Part shown: positions 60,774-64,000 of the stretch, in pieces
How positions within the stretch are numbered: position 1 is the stretch's first letter
How the letters are laid out: each line of letters begins with the position of its first letter
Assembly (NCBI GenBank): GCA_023333565.1
Contig: JAJKFH010003571.1
Span: 62,001-126,000, forward strand
Direction of reading: 5' to 3'
DNA from: Puffinus mauretanicus
Lineage: Eukaryota; Chordata; Aves; Procellariiformes; Procellariidae
Length of the DNA: 64,000 nt
The notes under the pieces: generated by a model
What the model was told of the DNA's origin: nothing
Databases searched by the model: none
Seen by the model: the letters and a program-made list of their open reading frames with translations, nothing else
Made by a program: the position numbers and the translations under genes

Positions 60774-63700
60774 GGTAAGGTTACCATATCAATGACTATA
60801 AGAGAAACTTAAATATTCTGTGCATGTCAGCCCCTGAGCAAGATTGAGTTGCCTCAGCATGTTCATCAGTTTTCATTTTAAAAGGTATATGTTGCCCAGC
60901 CTGGCCTCCAACTGCCATTCCAGAGGGATGACTGCAGTTGGGTGTTAGTGTGGTAGGACATACCTTTCTCTCCTGATGCCTTCAGTACAACCTCGCAAAA
61001 TAGCAGGTACAGACCAGGCTGCTCTGGAAGTGGGATGTTATCATTTGACAAATAAGAAATCTGGTAAAACTGTGAAAACTCTGGTTTGCATCTTCAGATC
61101 TTAATTATCTTCTGTCTCTCCTTCTCCCTGGCTGCTCTTTCTCAACTTAAACATTTTCTTAGCTTTGTCAGATAAGTTGGTTACTGTGTTGTCCTTTACA
61201 CTTTTTCCAATGGAAAGGGGACCATATGTGTTTGTAAACAAAAAGATCTACTTTTTCCTACTTTCCTCTCATGAAAGCTTATTTTCTCATTCCTCATGCT
61301 TGTGCATTGTAATGTAATATAGTAAAGCAGGGGACAATCCAGAAAGTTTTCTGCTCCTTTTTAAGAAACTATTCTGTGTTTTTACTAGCAGCATTCCTGG
61401 CCTCTACCTGCTTACTATAGCCTACTAAAGATGCAAAAATAAAAGTTCATTTTAAGAGCTATTTTTAGGTTAATAATTATCCTTTTTCTGTGAGCATCTA
61501 TATATTGACAAAATCTAATGCCACGGAAAGTGAAATTAGAGGTAAATTCTGTTTCATTTCCCACTGTCTGCAATAACTTGTTTTTGGGAAACGTCTGCCA
61601 GAGGATCCAGTTGTGCCTCCTTCATGGGCTAAGCTTGCTGCATTTGTCATAGACATAGATTAACAGTCCATACCACTACCACCATCCTGCTTTTTTGTTC
61701 AGACACCTGCTAGTCTTTCAGGATATTACACAGTTGTTGCCTTTGAAATGCAATGACTTACTGTAATAACATCATCTTCGCCTTGAGATTTTTGTAAATT
61801 GTGAAAACTGAAGGTTTCCAAATGTTGAAGACTTGCACACTTAAATGATGCATGCATTTTCTTAACAAACAAAACAAACCAACACATTTTCCATATTTTT
61901 CTATCTGCTGCTCAGATTTAAGAAGTCTGTTTAAGACTGCTAAAAATAGAAACATTGTTAAGTGCGAGCAAATTTTTTTGGACAAAATTATCAAAGACTC
62001 ATAATACACCTTCTGGAATTTCTGGCATTTTCTGGGAAGGGCAGACTGAGATCAGGAGTCAAGAAAGCATTTCTTTGGCTGAGAACTAAGCCAAATAAGT
62101 ATAGTACTTTCTTAGGTTTGATTAGGTTTCTACTGACAACAGAAATATTTCTGGCAGCCAAAAAAATGATAGTTTCCTTTAAACTGTCTGGCCCAAAAAT
62201 AGACCAAATTATTATAATAAAAAGAAAATTAAAGGATTGTTCCATTAAATAAATTTGGCTCATGAGCAGAGTCTTGAGCTAAGTAATTCTGAATTGGCAT
62301 TTATAGAAATATATTAGTAAATTGATTTGCTTGAGAAGCAAGCAGGAAGATAGGTTGTGAGGATAATAGTATAACTATATATAAAATAATTGCTGGCAGC
62401 ATCTAATGTGAAGAAAGGGCAGAATTAGGAGGAACAAGGTTACCTTATTGATTGCCAGCATCTAAGTTCAAGATGACTGCATTTCAGATAAAGTATAGGT
62501 CAATGAAAAAACAGTCAGAAAAAGAAGAGTTTATGATTTTAAACTGTTTGAAGCAACTTCATCTTAAAAAACAGATGTGAAAGAGCATACTGTTAAAGTC
62601 TGAATACTTGTATGAAGATGAATTTGAATAGTAGTTAACAGTTATTACTGATTATGTGGCTTGCAGAAAGAAACCAGCCTTCAAAAAATAAAATAAAAGA
62701 AAAAGTCTGCCCTTGAAAACTGGAAACCCAGCACATTGTGTAATGATAGATAAAGTAATGTCTTAAATGGGTAAAGTTAGATGAAATACAGCAAGATTCC
62801 TGACAAAATCCTGTCTGTTCAGCTCATTTTTCTATATACAGCTAGAAAAGCAGTGAGCTGAGTCTCATAAGGTTCCTGACTGAGCCACTCTTCAAAAGCA
62901 TCTTTAAACATTTGCTTAGCTTCATACACAACTACAGATTTCATTATACTGTGTGATTTAAGCATGTGCTTAAGAGTCTGAATAGGGCCTGCTTTAAATA
63001 TGTGCTGTGTTTGGCTAAATTGGACTGTAAATATATCCGGTGCTTTCCCTTATGGGAAACAGAGAACTCGGTAAGATTGTTAATTAAGGTCTAAATTAAA
63101 CTAATCATCTATGTTTCCTCGTCAATGAGGAGATGATTGCTCTTCAGAGGTGATTTTTTTTCTCTGCACAGACCGTTACGTCCAGATGACAAGTTTAGAT
63201 AGGTACGTAACGTTTAGATGGCTCCCGTGAAGACAGTGCAGAGCCAAGCCTGCTTTAAATGGGCTGCCTCAAGGTCCAGCAGGAGACTGGCAATATCCAC
63301 ATGGCTAACGTCCCTGCTTCTCATGTCACGTTGTCCCTGCTTCTTCAGAAAGACTAGGAATGTCTTCCATCTCCTTGCACACAGTAAAAACTGAGCAGAA
63401 CCGTATCATCACCCCTTCCAAAAATACATACTCTTAATTGCTTTTTTTAGCATAGACTGATTCTCTGAAACATTTTTTAAAGAGAAGACATCAGGCAGCG
63501 TTCATGACTGGAAAGAAGATGGAAAGAAGCAATGACCAAGGCATCTAAATGCAAAAAGGAGCAAGATTTGGGCTTCATCTCCATCCTCAGCAGGCTGCCT
63601 GCTCAGTCTGCCACTATTTGTAGAACCCAGTCCGAAACATAAATTTTGTTCCCATCTGTTGTTCAGGAAACCAAACAGTTCGATCCAGGTGTGGATTACA

Positions 63701-64000
63701 GTGCTGAGAGAAGCAACCTAAAAGTTAGCTGCAGCAGCGCCTAAGTGAGATGTCAGTGTTGCACTGATGAAACTTTTGTGGCAGTGGCAGAGCCCAGAAC
63801 TGGCGAGTAGCAGACTCTCACAGAAAATACTAACTTTCTATCTTTTGGCTGAATCCTGAATTAGATAAATGTCAAAACCTACCTTATAGTTCTTCAGAAT
63901 AGAGGGGCAGATAAAGACATTTCAGGATTAGAAGACCAGGATTTTGTGAGAGCGTATAAACTGTTATGTAGAGATTGGAGCTCTCAGTGAGGAAGACAGC
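60774..64000. other. Non-coding sequence, nothing firm
   Basis: No transposon or exon was recognised. The last kilobase (63160-64000) is slightly more GC-rich and holds the small CpG-containing inverted repeat at 63174. Overlapping frames on both strands at 61758-62263 are spurious. Confidence 0.5.
63174..63212. repeat. CpG-containing inverted repeat, 8-bp arms
   Basis: CGTTACGT (63174-63181) and ACGTAACG (63205-63212) are separated by 23 bp. Each arm has two CpGs in a CpG-poor region. The word GTTTAGAT also repeats directly around the right arm. Confidence 0.75.

Noticed and set aside
60254..60787. 177-codon open frame on the minus strand
   Set aside because: It lies almost wholly antisense to the candidate LTR and shows no known domain; hydrophobic stretches alone are not evidence.
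61758..62263. Overlapping open frames on both strands
   Set aside because: Mutually overlapping, of low complexity, with no recognisable product.

Overview
This window is typical avian nuclear DNA: AT-rich and without recognisable genes, but rich in fossil retroelements. The bird assignment rests on two things. There are many CR1 LINE fragments, several ending in the CR1 3' octamer-like repeat. There are also five copies of one LTR family that begins TGTCCTGGTTT and ends AACCACAACA (or AACCATGACA), which I recognise from non-galliform (neoavian) bird genomes. I cannot name the species. I found no intact protein-coding gene, rRNA, tRNA, CRISPR array or operon. Nearly all open frames lie inside retroelements or are chance frames in AT-rich DNA.

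Layout. 1-818 is a fairly young CR1 copy on the minus strand that still encodes the reverse transcriptase FADD motif. It abuts, and probably sits inside, a truncated LTR (819-959). 960-12504 is mostly single-copy AT-rich sequence with a 22-bp perfect palindrome and a 52-bp dispersed repeat pair. 12505-13086 is a solo LTR with a perfect 5-bp target duplication, followed by a TAGAA microsatellite and a CR1 copy (13231-13818). Another CR1 piece (18186-18476) and an oppositely oriented solo LTR (19103-19658) follow. 19664-28243 is mainly unique sequence with an A-rich tract, a GT tract and a 48-bp minisatellite. 28476-29017 is a third solo LTR. 29693-30190 and 35085-35470 are old CR1 remnants. 35990-36480 looks like a possible conserved non-coding element. 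Two CR1 fragments of different type lie head to tail at 39181-39813, and others are at 43314, 45293, 47375 (weak) and 59380. A fourth solo LTR (53428-54027) carries a greatly expanded AAT/GAT repeat. A possible tRNA-derived SINE head is at 54561-54625. A second, unrelated LTR type may be present at 60192-60767, with a 6-bp near-perfect target duplication.

How the parts relate. The four complete LTRs have different target duplications, so they are independent insertions that each lost their internal region. They fall into two subfamilies (12510 with 28476; 19103 with 53428). Each carries a cAMP-response-element-like palindrome 10-16 bp upstream of a TATA-like box, so the strongest regulatory signal in the window comes from transposons. 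I saw no clear host-gene exon; the one exon-like candidate (48172-48255) is weak. I do not see a novel biological system here; the findings concern repeat biology and a few unexplained structures.
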